From contig NZ_LMDI01000007.1 in assembly GCF_001425785.1 (NCBI RefSeq), positions 62,001-126,000 of the forward strand: a stretch of 64,000 bases of DNA, read 5' to 3'. The notes under the pieces are model-generated. The model had not been told where the DNA came from and made no database searches. It saw only the letters and a list, made by a program, of their open reading frames with translations. This DNA comes from Rhizobacter sp. Root1221. GTDB lineage: Bacteria > Pseudomonadota > Gammaproteobacteria > Burkholderiales > Burkholderiaceae_C. This document shows, piece after piece, positions 42,047-50,587 of the stretch (positions are counted from its first letter, which is position 1; each line of letters opens with the position of its first letter). Position numbers and translations under genes: made by a program.

Positions 42047-42927
42047 CAATCCAGTCCTGATTTTAGGGGAACGAAATGCACCGCCTCGTGGACCGAGCGC
42101 GTGTATCCGTCCGCTGTTCTGTCTACCACCACGAGCACCTGGCGCGAGCCCGATGCATCGTGCACCGGCGCCACCAATCGGCCGCCCACGGCGAGCTGTT
42201 CGAGCCACGCATCCGGGAGCGCCTCGCCGCCAGCGGCGGCGATGATGCTGTCGTAAGGGGCGTTGGGAGGATGCCCCCGCATCCCGTCACCATACACCAG
42301 CCGGATGTTCATCTGGCGCAGAGGCGCCAGATGTTCGCGGGCCTTGTCATGCAACGGCCTCAAGCGCTCGATGCTCATCACCTGCCGCGACAGCCGGGCG
42401 AGCACGGCCGCCTGGTAGCCACACCCCGTGCCGATCTCGAGCGTGTGCCCGAGCGAACGGCGAGCGCGGGCATTGGCTCCGCCCATGAGCAGTTCGATCA
42501 TGCGGGCCACCACGGAGGGTTTCGAGATGGTCTGGCCGTGCCCGATGGGCAGGCTGGTGTCCTCGTAGGCCTGGTTGACGAGCGCGGTGTCGACGAACAG
42601 GTGGCGCGGCACCTCGCTCATCGCCCCCTTGACCAGCTCGTCGCGCAGCCCGGCCTGGACCAGGCGGTCGACCATGCGGCGGCGGATGCCGGCGGAGTCG
42701 AGCCCGAGGCCCGACGGGGCCACCCGGCGCGCGGAATCGAGTGCGGCCTGCTGCAGCGGCTGCTGGGGCCGCAGCACCGGCCGGGGTTCGGCCCGCGGAA
42801 TGGCGCTGGCCACCGGGGTGGCCGCTGCCTTGGAGCCCGCGCCCGGCGCAGCGGCCAGGCGCTTGGCGGGCCGGTTCAGGCCCTCGAGCTGGAGCGGAAA
42901 CTTCGCGCGCGGCGGCGGCTGGCTCAT
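42046..42927 (-). CDS. pcm: Protein-L-isoaspartate O-methyltransferase
   Basis: Repairs isoaspartyl damage in ageing proteins. The 293-residue protein has an N-terminal extension of about 75 residues, Pro/Ala/Arg-rich, not present in E. coli Pcm (208). The core is standard: [20 protein letters not shown], the isoAsp-binding [23 protein letters not shown] motif [17 protein letters not shown], then [20 protein letters not shown]. It overlaps surE by 4 bp and nlpD by 1 bp. Confidence 0.95.
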   Translation of the reverse strand: MSQPPPRAKFPLQLEGLNRPAKRLAAAPGAGSKAAATPVASAIPRAEPRPVLRPQQPLQQAALDSARRVAPSGLGLDSAGIRRRMVDRLVQAGLRDELVKGAMSEVPRHLFVDTALVNQAYEDTSLPIGHGQTISKPSVVARMIELLMGGANARARRSLGHTLEIGTGCGYQAAVLARLSRQVMSIERLRPLHDKAREHLAPLRQMNIRLVYGDGMRGHPPNAPYDSIIAAAGGEALPDAWLEQLAVGGRLVAPVHDASGSRQVLVVVDRTADGYTRSVHEAVHFVPLKSGLD

Positions 42928-43682
42928 GGGCGCGCCCCACCGTCGGACCAGCGCTGCCAGGCGGGCAACGCGGCGTGGTCGGTGAGGTCCACCTGCAACG
43001 GGGTGATCGAGACATGGCCCTGGGCCGTGGCGTGGAAATCGGTGCCCTGCCCGCCCTCGCGCGCGTCCCCCGGTGGGCCGATCCAGTAGATGGGCTCGCC
43101 ACGCGGGTTCGTCTGGCGGATCACCGGCGCACTTGCGTGCCGGCGGCCGAGGCGCGTGACCTCGCGCGGCAGCGTGTGGGCATCGGCCCGGTTCGGGATG
43201 TTCACGTTCAGCAGCCACGCGCCGGCCGACGGCGGCGATGCGAGTGCCTGTTCGATGATGGACCGCGCCACGCGGGCCGCCGCATCGAGGTGGGCCCACC
43301 CTTTTTCCACCTGGGAGAAGGCGATGGCCGGCACGCCGAAGAGATACCCTTCCATCGCGGCGGCCACCGTGCCGGAGTACAAGGTGTCGTCACCCATGTT
43401 GGCGCCCTGGTTGATGCCCGAGACCACCAGGTCGGGTCGCTCGGGCAACCAGCCGGTCAGGGCCACGTGCACGCAATCGGACGGCGTGCCGTTCAGGTAG
43501 CGAAAGCCGTTGGGAGCGGTGAACGCCGACAGCGGGCGGTTCAGCGTGAGGGAGTTCGACGTGCCGCTCGCGTTCTGTTCGGGCGCCACCACGTCGAGTT
43601 CACCGAGCCCTTCACAGGCCTGGACCAGGGCCGCGAGCCCGGGGGCGAGGTAACCATCGTCATTGGCAATCAGGATGCGCAT
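42924..43682 (-). CDS. surE: 5'-nucleotidase SurE
   Basis: Metal-dependent nucleoside monophosphate phosphatase with survival function in stationary phase. The 252-residue product starts [20 protein letters not shown] (metal ligands DD) and contains the ligand Ser in [11 protein letters not shown] and Asn in [12 protein letters not shown]. First gene of surE-pcm-nlpD-rpoS, coupled to pcm (ATGA). A longer in-frame start 24 nt upstream is less typical. Confidence 0.97.
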   Translation of the reverse strand: MRILIANDDGYLAPGLAALVQACEGLGELDVVAPEQNASGTSNSLTLNRPLSAFTAPNGFRYLNGTPSDCVHVALTGWLPERPDLVVSGINQGANMGDDTLYSGTVAAAMEGYLFGVPAIAFSQVEKGWAHLDAAARVARSIIEQALASPPSAGAWLLNVNIPNRADAHTLPREVTRLGRRHASAPVIRQTNPRGEPIYWIGPPGDAREGGQGTDFHATAQGHVSITPLQVDLTDHAALPAWQRWSDGGARP

Positions 43683-43776
43683 CCGGGGATTGTAAGGACT
43701 CGTCACCTGCGGGACGCCACCGCCGGGACAGCGTGCTTATGATCGTGGACACCTCGAATATCACACGGAGAACAGC

Positions 43777-44754
43777 ATGCAAGTCTGGTTGTGCGAGAAC
43801 CCCATCGGTCCCGAAGCCCTCGTCTGGACGACCCTGCCCATGCCCGAGCCGAAGGCCGGCGAGGTGCGGGTGGCCATCAAGGCGGCGAGCCTGAACTTCC
43901 CCGATCTGCTCATCGTGCAGAACAAATACCAGATGAAGCCCCCCCTGCCCTTCGTGCCGGGCTCCGAGTACTCCGGCGTGGTCGATGCCGTGGGCGAAGG
44001 TGTCACCGCGTTCAAGGTGGGCGACCGGGTTGCCACCTTCGGCGGCGGCGGCGGCTTCGGCACCCACGTGGTCGCGAAGGCGGCGCAGCTGATGCCGCTG
44101 CCCGCGGGGTTCGCGTTCGACGACGCGGCCGCGTTCCTGTGCACCTACGGCACCACCCACCACGCCCTGATCGACCGCGGGCAGCTCAAGGCCGGTGAAA
44201 CCGTGCTCGTGCTGGGCGCCGCTGGCGGCGTGGGCACGGCGGCCATCCAGATCGCCAAGGCGGCCGGGGCGAAGGTCATCGCGGCCGCGTCCACCGACGA
44301 GAAGTGCGCGCTGTGCAAGGACCTGGGCGCCGACGCCACCATCAACTACAGCACCGGCAACCTCCGCGAAGAGATCAAGGCGCTGACCGGTGGCAAGGGC
44401 CCCGACGTGGTCTACGACCCGGTGGGCGGCGACCTCGCGGAGCCGGTGTTCCGTTCCATCGGCTGGCGTGGCCGCTACCTCGTGATCGGGTTTGCGCAAG
44501 GCGGCATCCCCGCGCTGCCGCTGAACCTCGCCCTGCTCAAGGGCGCCTCCATCGTCGGGGTGTTCTGGGGCGAATTCGCGCGCCGTGAACCCGCCAACAG
44601 CGCCGCCGGGCTGGCCGAGCTGGCCGCGTGGTACGCGCAGGGCAAGATCAAGCCCGTGATCGACCAGCGGCTGCCCATGCAATCGCTGCCCGAAGCGTTC
44701 GCCCGCATGAGCACACGCAAGGTGCGTGGAAAGCTCGTGCTGACCAACGACTGA
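43777..44754 (+). CDS. NADPH:quinone oxidoreductase family protein
   Basis: 325-residue medium-chain dehydrogenase/reductase without structural zinc. It starts MQVWLCENPIGPEALVWTTL, with the GroES-like domain (VPGSEYSGVVDAVGEGVTAF) and the Rossmann motif VLVLGAAGGVGTAAIQIAKA; YSTGNLREEI and VVYDPVGG follow. The zinc cysteines of alcohol dehydrogenases are absent, so it is quinone reductase (Qor)-like; the true substrate is unknown. Divergent from surE; stands alone. Confidence 0.88.
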   Translation: MQVWLCENPIGPEALVWTTLPMPEPKAGEVRVAIKAASLNFPDLLIVQNKYQMKPPLPFVPGSEYSGVVDAVGEGVTAFKVGDRVATFGGGGGFGTHVVAKAAQLMPLPAGFAFDDAAAFLCTYGTTHHALIDRGQLKAGETVLVLGAAGGVGTAAIQIAKAAGAKVIAAASTDEKCALCKDLGADATINYSTGNLREEIKALTGGKGPDVVYDPVGGDLAEPVFRSIGWRGRYLVIGFAQGGIPALPLNLALLKGASIVGVFWGEFARREPANSAAGLAELAAWYAQGKIKPVIDQRLPMQSLPEAFARMSTRKVRGKLVLTND

Positions 44755-44793
44755 ACACACTTCGTCGTACCAGAAAAAGCCGCCCCGAAAGCA

Positions 44794-44817
44794 CCCCCTG
44801 TCAACATTGACAGGGGG
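44794..44817. promoter_or_regulatory. Near-perfect palindrome between reductase and response regulator genes
   Basis: CCCCCTGTCAA-CA-TTGACAGGGGG, 11-bp arms. It may be a terminator hairpin of the upstream gene (only CCC/TTT follows) or an operator upstream of the response regulator, whose start lies 70 bp on. Confidence 0.5.
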
Positions 44818-44888
44818 GCCCTTTCCAGACAGCCCGCAGTCGTCCGAGTGCGATACGATCAAAGCTCCCTATGGAGCGGCATTACGGC

Positions 44889-45641
44889 ATGGCCATCAAG
44901 GTTCTCATCGTTGAAGACAATCCCGTCGCACGCAGTTTCCTGTGCCGTGTGGTGCGAGAGAGTTTCAGCGATGCCATCGTCATCACAGAAGCAGGCGACC
45001 TCGAATCGGCGCGCCGACAGGTCGGCCCGGTCGACCCCAAGGGCAACGAGGCCACGGCCGATACGTTCAAGCTGGTCCTGGTCGACCTGGAACTCCCCGA
45101 CGGCAACGGCATGGAGTTGCTGACCGAACTCGTGCGCTACCCAGCCACGAAGATCGTGACCACGCTGTACTCCGACGACGACCACCTGTTCCCCGCGCTG
45201 CAATGCGGTGCCGATGGGTACCTGCTGAAGGAGGACCGCTTCGAGGTGCTCGTCGAGGAGTTGCAGAAGATCGTGCGCGGCCAGCCGCCGCTGTCGCCTG
45301 CCATCGCCCGGCGCCTGCTGAGCCACTTCCGCCAGGGGCCCGGTGGCATGGGCGCACTGGCAGGCCTTGGCGAACCGGCGCTGCTGAACGGTTCCGGCTT
45401 CCAGAGCAGCCGGCCGCTGCCACTCGGCCGCGGCGCCCCGCTTGACCATGAACGCCTGACACCCCGTGAGAGCGAAGTCCTCACCTACCTGAGCAAGGGC
45501 TTCACGATCAAGGAGATCGCCAACCTGATGGGCATCAAGTGGTTCACCGTGAACGATCACATCAAGTCCATCTACAAGAAGCTGAACGTGTCGAGCCGCG
45601 CCGAAGCCGCCGTGCTCGCCAGCAAGCACGGCCTGGTCTGA
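44889..45641 (+). CDS. NarL/LuxR-type response regulator
   Basis: 250 residues starting MAIKVLIVEDNPVARSFLCR. Receiver domain with phospho-acceptor Asp66 (VLVDLELPDG), the conserved Lys in YLLKEDRFE, and a spacer of about 40 residues rich in Gly. A C-terminal LuxR helix-turn-helix follows (LTPRESEVLTYLSKGFTIKE, IANLMGIKWFTVNDHIKSIY, KKLNVSSRAEA). The earlier ATG 18 nt upstream is less likely for lack of a ribosome site; the chosen one has GGAG about 12 nt upstream. Cognate kinase encoded 19 bp downstream. Target genes unknown. Confidence 0.9.
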   Translation: MAIKVLIVEDNPVARSFLCRVVRESFSDAIVITEAGDLESARRQVGPVDPKGNEATADTFKLVLVDLELPDGNGMELLTELVRYPATKIVTTLYSDDDHLFPALQCGADGYLLKEDRFEVLVEELQKIVRGQPPLSPAIARRLLSHFRQGPGGMGALAGLGEPALLNGSGFQSSRPLPLGRGAPLDHERLTPRESEVLTYLSKGFTIKEIANLMGIKWFTVNDHIKSIYKKLNVSSRAEAAVLASKHGLV

Positions 45642-45660
45642 GAGGCTGAGACCGGGCCCG

Positions 45661-47961
45661 ATGGACCGCTTCGCCTCGCAGCATGGCATGCCGTCCGACC
45701 TGCGGGAAGCGCCCCCGTCGCTTCGGCGCAGGGCGGCTGCCCCCGATTCGCTGCTCGACTCCCGCCTGATCGAACAGACGCTCGGCCGCGTCGAACACCT
45801 CGCCCGGTGGATGGGCTGGCGGTTGCGCTTCCTGGTGGTCGCGGCGCTGGCCGGGTGCATCGGCGTGTTGCTGCTGGCCCGGTGGGCATCCGGCACGCCG
45901 CAGGTACCCGCCGAATGGGTGGCCACCGCCACCGGGCAGCTGCAACTGGCGCGCAGCACCGCCCCGAACCTCAAGCCCCACGTCGGCAAGGTGCTTGGCA
46001 GCGTGAGCAGCCCGCGCCTGCGGACGGTGTCGCCCGATCTGCTGGCCATTACCCCGTCCGCCCGCTGGATCACCGACAACACCGACCGCCTGCGGCAGCA
46101 GGTCATGCATCGGCAACTCGACGAGCTGCTCGCGCAGCCACAGGTGCACCTCACGTTCACCGATGGCAGCACGGAGGACGTGGAACCGGTGCCGCGGGGC
46201 ATCGCCAGCCTGGGCGCGCTGTTCTGGCTGCTGACCGGGCTGGGCCTGGTCGTGTACATGGTGGGCATGATCGTGGTGCTCGCCAGCCCGTCCACGCGCA
46301 CACTGCTCTACACGGCGATGTGCGCCAGCCAGGCCGGCAACCTGATCTTCCTCGCGCTCGAATCCACGCTGGTGCTCGGGCTCCCGGGCCCGCTCTCGCA
46401 GCTCGACTTCCCGTGCCGCGTGGCCTTCGACCTGATCACCGGTGCAGCGGTGGTGCACGCTGCAGCGTTGCACCCGCGCCGGGTGCCCGCCTGCACCACC
46501 ATCGCATGGGCCGCGTGGGTGTCGATGTTCGCCATCGGCGTGCCGGCCGCGTCCGGCGTGCTGCACGAGGCGTGGTGGTGGACGCAGGGCGCGGTTGCCG
46601 CCGCGGGCGTGCTGACCGTGGCACTGCTCGTGTGGTCGTACCGCCTGTTGCGCCACCCGTTTGCCATCGTGATGCGCCGCTTCGGGCTGATGGCGGTGTC
46701 CACCTGGATCCTGCTCACGGTGGCGGTCGCCATCGCGTCCGCCGACCGCGTGCCATCGGTGCAGCAGCAGGTGGCCGAAGTGGGGCCGGTGATCTGGTAC
46801 GTGTTCCTGTCGTCGCTGCTGTTGCTGATGCCGTTCCTGTCGAAGTCGCAGCAGGTGATGCGCGAGTTTTCGCTGCTGGCGGCCATCAGCACCGTCGCCA
46901 CGTCGCTCGACCTGCTGTTCGTTGCGGTCTTCTCGTTCGGCCAGTTCACCTCCGTGACCCTGGCGCTGTTCCTGTCGCTGGGCCTGTATGCCGGCGCGCG
47001 CGAATGGGTGCTCAACCGCGTGCGCAGCCGCAACATGCTCACCACCGAGCGCATGTTCGAGAAGCTCTACCGCATCGCCCGCGAAGTGGAAGCCCACCCG
47101 GACCGCTCACCGTCGCTGCTGGTGCAGCTGCTCCAGGAACTCTTCGAGCCGCTCGAGGCCGTGGTCGTCGACAAACGCAGCCTCACGGTGCGGGTGGTGA
47201 GCGACGGGTCCACGCTGATGCTGCCGGTACCGGCACTGACCGACAAGCAGGTCAGCACGCCCGCCTCCATCGTGATGCGCTTCGCCAACCGGGGCCAGAG
47301 GCTCTTCACATCCGACGACGCCCGGCTCACCGACCGCATCGTCGAGCAGCTCTGCCGCGCCGTAGCGTTCGACCGCGCGGTGGAACAGGGCCGCAGCGAG
47401 GAGCGCCTGCGCATCGCGCAGGACCTGCACGACGACATCGGCGCGCGGTTGCTCACGCTGATGTACAAGGCCCAGTCGCCCGAGATGGAAGACTACGTCC
47501 GGCACACGCTGCAGGACCTGAAGACGCTCACCCGCGGGCTCGCGGCGCCCAACCACCCGCTGTCGCATGCCGCCGGCGAATGGAAGGCCGACCTGACGCA
47601 GCGCCTCACCGCGGCCCAGGTTCACCTGGGCTGGCACCTCACGTTCGACCGCGACATCTCGCTGACGGTGGTGCAGTGGTCGGGCCTCACGCGCGTGATG
47701 CGCGAGCTGTGCAGCAACGCCATCGCACACGCCGAGGCCACGCGTGTCGACATCGACTTCCACCTCGCCGACGACCGGCTGGACCTCACGGTCGCCGACA
47801 ACGGCCAGGGCCGCAACCCGCAGGCATGGGCCCACGGACTGGGCCTCGGCGGGGTGAGAAAGCGGGTCAAGCAGTTGGGGGGCGAGGTGGAATGGCGCGA
47901 GATCGACCCGCAAGGCATCCGGTGCCAGGTGGTCATCAAGCGGCTGTCGGAACGGCCTTGA
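45661..47961 (+). CDS. Membrane sensor histidine kinase (HisKA_3, NarX-like)
   Basis: 766 residues. One N-terminal membrane helix (about 55-75), a periplasmic segment of about 110 residues (PQVPAEWVATATGQLQLARS onward), then a cluster of about 7 helices (roughly 185-450). A GAF-like linker follows (LLQELFEPLEAVVVDKRSLT), and the kinase core with phospho-accepting His590 in IAQDLHDDIGARLLTL (HisKA_3) and ATPase motifs LCSNAIAHAEAT, VADNGQG and GLGLGGVRKRV. The layout resembles sensors of unknown signal in Burkholderiales. Its 3' end overlaps the converging recQ gene by 26 bp. Confidence 0.85.
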   Translation: MDRFASQHGMPSDLREAPPSLRRRAAAPDSLLDSRLIEQTLGRVEHLARWMGWRLRFLVVAALAGCIGVLLLARWASGTPQVPAEWVATATGQLQLARSTAPNLKPHVGKVLGSVSSPRLRTVSPDLLAITPSARWITDNTDRLRQQVMHRQLDELLAQPQVHLTFTDGSTEDVEPVPRGIASLGALFWLLTGLGLVVYMVGMIVVLASPSTRTLLYTAMCASQAGNLIFLALESTLVLGLPGPLSQLDFPCRVAFDLITGAAVVHAAALHPRRVPACTTIAWAAWVSMFAIGVPAASGVLHEAWWWTQGAVAAAGVLTVALLVWSYRLLRHPFAIVMRRFGLMAVSTWILLTVAVAIASADRVPSVQQQVAEVGPVIWYVFLSSLLLLMPFLSKSQQVMREFSLLAAISTVATSLDLLFVAVFSFGQFTSVTLALFLSLGLYAGAREWVLNRVRSRNMLTTERMFEKLYRIAREVEAHPDRSPSLLVQLLQELFEPLEAVVVDKRSLTVRVVSDGSTLMLPVPALTDKQVSTPASIVMRFANRGQRLFTSDDARLTDRIVEQLCRAVAFDRAVEQGRSEERLRIAQDLHDDIGARLLTLMYKAQSPEMEDYVRHTLQDLKTLTRGLAAPNHPLSHAAGEWKADLTQRLTAAQVHLGWHLTFDRDISLTVVQWSGLTRVMRELCSNAIAHAEATRVDIDFHLADDRLDLTVADNGQGRNPQAWAHGLGLGGVRKRVKQLGGEVEWREIDPQGIRCQVVIKRLSERP

Positions 47962-49642
47962 CCGGGCGGCGTGCCCGCGCTGCCTTCACGAAGTCCGGCA
48001 GGAACGAGCGTGCCTCGCCCTCGGCGAAGGCCACCGTCACGCTGCCGGCGTCCGCGGCCACCACCGTGCCCTCGCCGTAGCGCCGCACCCGCACCCGCGT
48101 GCCCGGCTTGAACACCACGGCGGGCGCCAATGCCGCCTCGGCCGGCGGGTCGGCCGCCGCCGGACCGGCATACGCGTCCATGCGCAGGCAGTTGTCGCAC
48201 GTGCCGCAACGCTCGAACGGGGCCGGTTCACCGAAATGGTCGAGCAACGCGCGCCAGCGGCATTGGCCGGTGAGCGCGTAGGCCACCATGCGCTCCAGCG
48301 TGTCACGGCCTTGCTCCCGCTTGCGCACGTACATCGCATGCAGCTGCACCAGCTCGTCGGCAACAAGGCCCGGGCGCAGCAGGCGCAGGTGTCCCGCACG
48401 GTCGGCCGCGAGGGCCTTGCCGTTTTTCAGCAGGCTCACGACCGCCCGCACCTTCGGGCGCGGGCGTTGCAACGCGGCTGCCAGCGTCTCCACGGTCCAG
48501 CCGGGTGACTCGGCGGGCAGATGGTGCAGCGCCTGGTAGATGGCCTCCAGCTCGGCCGCGCTCGGGTAACGGCCCGCCAGGAAAAACTGCTGCACCGCCT
48601 GGTCGCCGCGCAGGAACAGCAAGGTGCAGTCCGCAGGCCCCCCATCGCGCCCGGCACGCCCGGACTCCTGGTAATACGCATCGAGGCTGCCGGGCATCTG
48701 GTAGTGCAGCACGAAGCGGGTGTCGGGCTTGTCGATGCCGAGGCCGAAGGCGTTGGTCGCCACGACCACCCGCACGGCGCCCGCCATGAAGGCCTCCTGC
48801 ACCGCATGCCGTTCCGCCGCCGGCAGGCGCCCGTGGTAGCACCCGACCGATTCACCGGCCACCGCGAGCGCGTGGCTGACGGCCTCGGCGGCCTTGACGG
48901 TCGCGGTGTACACGAGCCCCGACCCCGGCGCCGCCTGGACGTGGGCGATGAGACGCGCCAGCTTGCCGGCCTCATCCCCGACGTGATCGACGCGGTAGTG
49001 CAGGTTCTCGCGCCACGTGCCCGTGCTCAGCACCCCGTCGCGCGGGATCCCCAGCAGCCTGCAGACGTCATCCACCGTGGACGGCGACGCGGTGGCGGTC
49101 AGGGCCAGCACCGTGGGCCGCCCGAGCGAGGCACGCGCCGCGCCCAGCTCCAGGAACGCCGGCCGGAAATCGTGGCCCCACTGGGCAATGCAATGGGCCT
49201 CGTCGACCACCAGCAGCCGCGTGGGCTGCTGCTTGAGCAAGGCCAGGAACCCGGCGTCGGCCAGTCGCTCGGGGGTCACGAACACGAACGACGCCCGGCC
49301 ATCGGCCACCTGGGCCAACGCGCCGGTCAGTTCGTCGGCGGGCACGGCGCTGTGCACCTGCACGGCAGCGATGCCGAGTTCACGCAGCTTGTCGCACTGG
49401 TCCTTCATCAACGCGATGAGTGGGGAGACCACCACCGCCCGGCCCGCCATCGCCAGCGCAGGCAGCTGGTAACAGAGCGACTTGCCGGCGCCCGTGGGCA
49501 TCACCGCGAGCGTGTGGCCGCCGGCCAGCACGCGTTCGATCACGGCTCTCTGGCCGTCACGCAGCGCCGTCAGGCCGAACGTGCCGGTCAGCAGGCGGCG
49601 CAGCCGGGGTGCGAGCGGCCCGGCCGGGGAACGTGCGGCCAC
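47936..49642 (-). CDS. RecQ family ATP-dependent DNA helicase
   Basis: 568-residue 3'-5' helicase. Start GTG 49642, then AARSPAGPLAPRLRRLLTGT. Motif I PTGAGKS at residues 49-55, motif II VVDEAHCIAQWGHDFR, motif III ALTATA, motif VI QESGRAGRDG, then the RecQ zinc-binding set (CRWRALLDHFGE with CGTCDNC). No HRDC domain. Instead a short C-terminal beta domain (GTRVRVRRYGEGTVVAADAG, VTVAFAEGEARSFLPDFVKA) is fused, like the small domains seen at the end of UvrD helicases. Role in repair inferred. It overlaps the histidine kinase 3' end and follows two small genes. Confidence 0.88.
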   Translation of the reverse strand: MAARSPAGPLAPRLRRLLTGTFGLTALRDGQRAVIERVLAGGHTLAVMPTGAGKSLCYQLPALAMAGRAVVVSPLIALMKDQCDKLRELGIAAVQVHSAVPADELTGALAQVADGRASFVFVTPERLADAGFLALLKQQPTRLLVVDEAHCIAQWGHDFRPAFLELGAARASLGRPTVLALTATASPSTVDDVCRLLGIPRDGVLSTGTWRENLHYRVDHVGDEAGKLARLIAHVQAAPGSGLVYTATVKAAEAVSHALAVAGESVGCYHGRLPAAERHAVQEAFMAGAVRVVVATNAFGLGIDKPDTRFVLHYQMPGSLDAYYQESGRAGRDGGPADCTLLFLRGDQAVQQFFLAGRYPSAAELEAIYQALHHLPAESPGWTVETLAAALQRPRPKVRAVVSLLKNGKALAADRAGHLRLLRPGLVADELVQLHAMYVRKREQGRDTLERMVAYALTGQCRWRALLDHFGEPAPFERCGTCDNCLRMDAYAGPAAADPPAEAALAPAVVFKPGTRVRVRRYGEGTVVAADAGSVTVAFAEGEARSFLPDFVKAARARRPVKAVPTAA

Positions 49643-49647
49643 GGTCG

Positions 49648-50016
49648 CTACCGCGCGTCCGGCTCGTCGGCTTCCCCGTCCTCGTCGTCGTCATCGAGGG
49701 CGATGTCCGCCAGGCCCGCTTCGTCGACACCGGCCGCACCGTTGAGTTCTTCGATGCGGTCGGGCCGGATGTCCGCGCCTTCGTCGATGTCATCGCCGAA
49801 GGCGGCGCCCCGTTCGCCGGTGCCGGAGGCGTCGGTGTCGCTGCCGAGTTCAGCGGGCATCGCACCCGCGTCGTCCGGGTCGCTGGCGGTGTGGGCACGT
49901 TCACCTTGCACGTCGCTGCCGCTGTCCGAGCTGTCGCTCGGTCCGAGCGCGTCGGTGTCGCGGCCTCGGGCCTGGGTGGGGGCCTTCTGGCCTCCGAGAA
50001 TGCTGCTTTGGGCCAT
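49648..50016 (-). CDS. Acidic, low-complexity hypothetical protein
   Basis: 122 residues, very acidic (tail IALDDDDEDGEADEPDA), rich in Ser, Gly and Asp, with no hydrophobic core; likely disordered. Segments DSSDSGSDVQGERAH and SDTDASGTGERGAAFG resemble an uncharacterised family I recall from proteobacteria. No signal peptide. The stop is 5 bp before recQ and 15 bp after the preceding gene's stop, so it belongs to a three-gene unit with recQ. Confidence 0.6.
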   Translation of the reverse strand: MAQSSILGGQKAPTQARGRDTDALGPSDSSDSGSDVQGERAHTASDPDDAGAMPAELGSDTDASGTGERGAAFGDDIDEGADIRPDRIEELNGAAGVDEAGLADIALDDDDEDGEADEPDAR

Positions 50017-50031
50017 GGAAAACTCCTGGTG

Positions 50032-50376
50032 TCACGCCACCGGTGGCAACGCCGCCGGCACGGAATCTTCGTGCGGGAGCATCGACAACACCGCGGGTGC
50101 GGTTTCGGGGGCATCGGCCAGGCGGCCGTGCGACAGGTCGGCCATCACGGAGTCGAGCCAGGCCGATTCGGTGTCGGTGGCATACGCCCGCTCCTCGCCG
50201 GTAGAGCGCCGGCGCACGATCAGCAGGCCGCCGGCGAGCTTGAACAGGTTGGCGAGCGGCGACGTGTGATCGGCCTCGATGTCGAAATCCCGCGGATCAT
50301 GCCCGGAAGCACTGAGCGCACGGCGCAACTGCTGGGTCTTGTCGAGGAACGTAGCGCGTTTCGTTTCGAACGGCAT
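50032..50376 (-). CDS. Small hypothetical protein upstream of recQ
   Basis: 114 residues starting MPFETKRATFLDKTQQLRRA with an AGGAGA ribosome site. The N-terminal part looks folded (LSASGHDPRDFDIEADHTSP, LANLFKLAGGLLIVRRRSTG, EERAYATDTESAWLDSVMAD); the C-terminal 20 residues are loose. No known domain recognised. The longer frame upstream of the ATG has no coding character. First gene of a unit with the acidic protein and recQ. Confidence 0.6.
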   Translation of the reverse strand: MPFETKRATFLDKTQQLRRALSASGHDPRDFDIEADHTSPLANLFKLAGGLLIVRRRSTGEERAYATDTESAWLDSVMADLSHGRLADAPETAPAVLSMLPHEDSVPAALPPVA

Positions 50377-50587
50377 GGCGGCTTCTCCTGACGGCGATGC
50401 AATGCCTGATCGTCGCAAACACCGCGGCCCGTGCCTGTAGGACACCACCCGTTCGGCAGGTCGGGCGGTGCGCAGACCGGGGATGCCCGGCACCACCACC
50501 ACCGCCGTTGCTGCACGAGGCCCAGAAAAAAGGCCCCGCCGTCATGGACGGCGGGGCCTCGACAACAGGCAACGTGTGGTCAGACGC
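50377..50587. other. Intergenic gap after OmpW gene
   Basis: 211 bp between the recQ unit and ompW on the minus strand. It holds the terminator at 50525-50558 and any promoter of the recQ unit; no gene seen. Confidence 0.6.
50525..50558 (-). terminator. Terminator of GDSL-ompW operon
   Basis: GGCCCCGCCGTC pairs perfectly with GACGGCGGGGCC around ATG, followed on the minus strand by TTTTTT. Confidence 0.9.

Noticed and set aside
39119-42256. A plus-strand open frame of about 1,045 codons opposite rlmD, rpoS and nlpD
   Set aside because: Opposes three clear genes and has shadow-type composition.
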